Source: RYN-433 sp036558265 (GTDB lineage: Bacteria; Planctomycetota; Phycisphaerae; Tepidisphaerales; Tepidisphaeraceae). Taken from it: a stretch of DNA of 7,539 bases. Shown here piece after piece: positions 6,774-7,539 of this stretch. Location: positions 1 to 7,539 of the forward strand of contig DATBFY010000258.1 in the NCBI GenBank assembly GCA_036558265.1. The letters are read 5' to 3'. The notes beneath the pieces are model-generated. The model was not told where the DNA came from. It ran no database searches and worked only from the letters and a program-made list of their open reading frames with translations. A program made the translations under genes and the position numbers. Numbering within the stretch: the first letter of the stretch is position 1; each line of letters opens with the position of its first letter.

Positions 6774-6775
6774 TC

Positions 6776-7539
6776 ATGACCACTTCCACCGTCAACTACC
6801 AGCGCCCCGCCGGCGCCGACCTCGCCGAAACCCTCCCCACCGGCGCCCCCCTGCTCCAGGTCCGCGATCTGCGCACCTGGTTTGCCATCAAGCGCGGCGT
6901 CTTCCAGCGAACCGCCGGTCACGTCAAGGCGGTGGACGGCGTCTCCTTCGACGTCGCCGCCGGCAAGACCCTGGGCCTGGTGGGCGAGTCCGGTTGCGGC
7001 AAGACCACCGTCGGCCGCACCATCCTCCGCCTCATCCCCGCCACCAGCGGCCAGGTGCTCTACAAGGAGAAGGACTTCTTCGCCTACCGCGGCGAGGAGC
7101 TGCGCAAGCTCCGCCGGCAGATGCAGATCATCTTTCAGGACCCGGTCAGCAGCCTCAACCCGCGCATGACCGTCGGCAACATCATCGGCGAGCCGCTCAC
7201 CGTCCACGGCATCGCCAGGGGCCGCGAGCGCGAGGACACCGTTGCCGGACTCCTCCAGCGCGTCGGACTCGACCCGTCCTACGCCGCCCGCTACCCGCAC
7301 GAGTTCTCGGGCGGTCAGCGGCAGCGCATCGGCATCGCCCGCGCGATCGCGCTCAACCCCGACTTCATCGTCTGCGACGAGCCGGTCTCCGCGCTGGACG
7401 TCTCGATCCAGTCACAGATCCTCAACCTCCTCGACGACCTCCAGCGCGAACGCCACATCGCCTACCTCTTCATCGCCCACAACCTCGCCGTCGTCGAGCA
7501 CTTCTCCGACGAGGTGGCCGTCATGTACCTGGGCCGAAT
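6776..7539 (+). CDS. oppF: OppF/DppF-type ABC transporter ATPase, 3' partial
   Basis: This is the second cytoplasmic ATPase of the importer, acting as a heterodimer with the D subunit. Only 254 residues are visible, of about 310-340 expected; the frame is open to the window edge and breaks off after MYLGR. Walker A is GESGCGKTT (70-78), the Q-loop FQDPVSSLNPRMTV (Q121), the signature FSGGQRQR (177-184), Walker B FIVCDE (197-202), D-loop SALD (205-208) and switch histidine H235. The residue after H235 is Asn where the family usually has Asp (AHN for AHD). The stretches RYPHEFSGGQ and CDEPVSALDVSIQ match E. coli OppF very closely. The N-terminal 26 residues before LLQVRDL are a variable leader. 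ATG 6776 is the first start after the dppD stop, directly behind a heptamer array, with no ribosome site. The missing part should contain the HPYT motif and the C-terminal family region. Confidence 0.96.
   Translation, partial: MTTSTVNYQRPAGADLAETLPTGAPLLQVRDLRTWFAIKRGVFQRTAGHVKAVDGVSFDVAAGKTLGLVGESGCGKTTVGRTILRLIPATSGQVLYKEKDFFAYRGEELRKLRRQMQIIFQDPVSSLNPRMTVGNIIGEPLTVHGIARGREREDTVAGLLQRVGLDPSYAARYPHEFSGGQRQRIGIARAIALNPDFIVCDEPVSALDVSIQSQILNLLDDLQRERHIAYLFIAHNLAVVEHFSDEVAVMYLGR

Noticed and set aside
3551..7300. A 1249-codon open frame on the minus strand spanning four genes and three spacers
   Set aside because: Its codons coincide exactly with the sense codons, since dppB, dppC, dppD and oppF all lie in the same frame (spacers of 6, 54 and 30 bases). 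A stop would need a sense TTA, CTA or TCA codon, which these GC-rich genes avoid. A TCA codon in oppF just past 7400 is consistent with this. Its Gly/Asp/Gln-rich translation resembles no protein family.

Overview
This is a GC-rich window, tightly packed on the + strand, that carries most of one peptide-type ABC importer locus (the Opp/Dpp family, transport class PepT). The gene order is: the end of an OppC-type permease (1-849), a membrane-anchored substrate-binding protein (898-2868), a DppB-type permease (2894-4048), an enlarged DppC-type permease (4055-5518), a DppD-type ATPase (5573-6745) and an OppF-type ATPase that runs off the right edge (6776-7539). Spacers are 48, 25, 6, 54 and 30 bases. 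All genes point the same way and no internal terminator is visible, so the set reads as one operon whose promoter lies left of the window. No stretch over 300 bases lacks a gene.

The binding protein captures substrate outside the membrane. One B and one C permease subunit form the channel, and the D and F ATPases drive it from the cytoplasm. The first OppC-type permease is a second, different C subunit, so at least two permease sets sit side by side, and in this window only one D/F ATPase pair is seen to serve them. The substrate cannot be read from the sequence. Peptides are the default for the family, but relatives also carry oligosaccharides, nickel and other solutes.

Several features depart from textbook Opp/Dpp systems. 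The binding protein has no cysteine, so it cannot be a lipoprotein, and instead has an N-terminal membrane helix followed by a clear heptad coiled coil. The second C permease has about 150 extra residues carrying four predicted extra membrane helices. The B permease has a long first external loop. The D ATPase has about 24 extra residues inside the four-cysteine iron-sulfur motif. The two spacers flanking dppD, and the first codons of dppD itself, are built almost wholly from short heptanucleotide arrays of four different words. The array inside dppD is the most unusual item, because gain or loss of one 7-base unit would shift the reading frame.

The organism is probably an environmental bacterium with high GC. 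A planctomycete (Phycisphaerae-like) is my best guess, from the poor Shine-Dalgarno sequences, the loop-extended permeases and the heptamer-filled spacers. This is an impression from family knowledge, not a demonstrated assignment. Apart from the repeats and the extra domains, this is a recognisable transporter operon, and I do not see a wholly new system in it.
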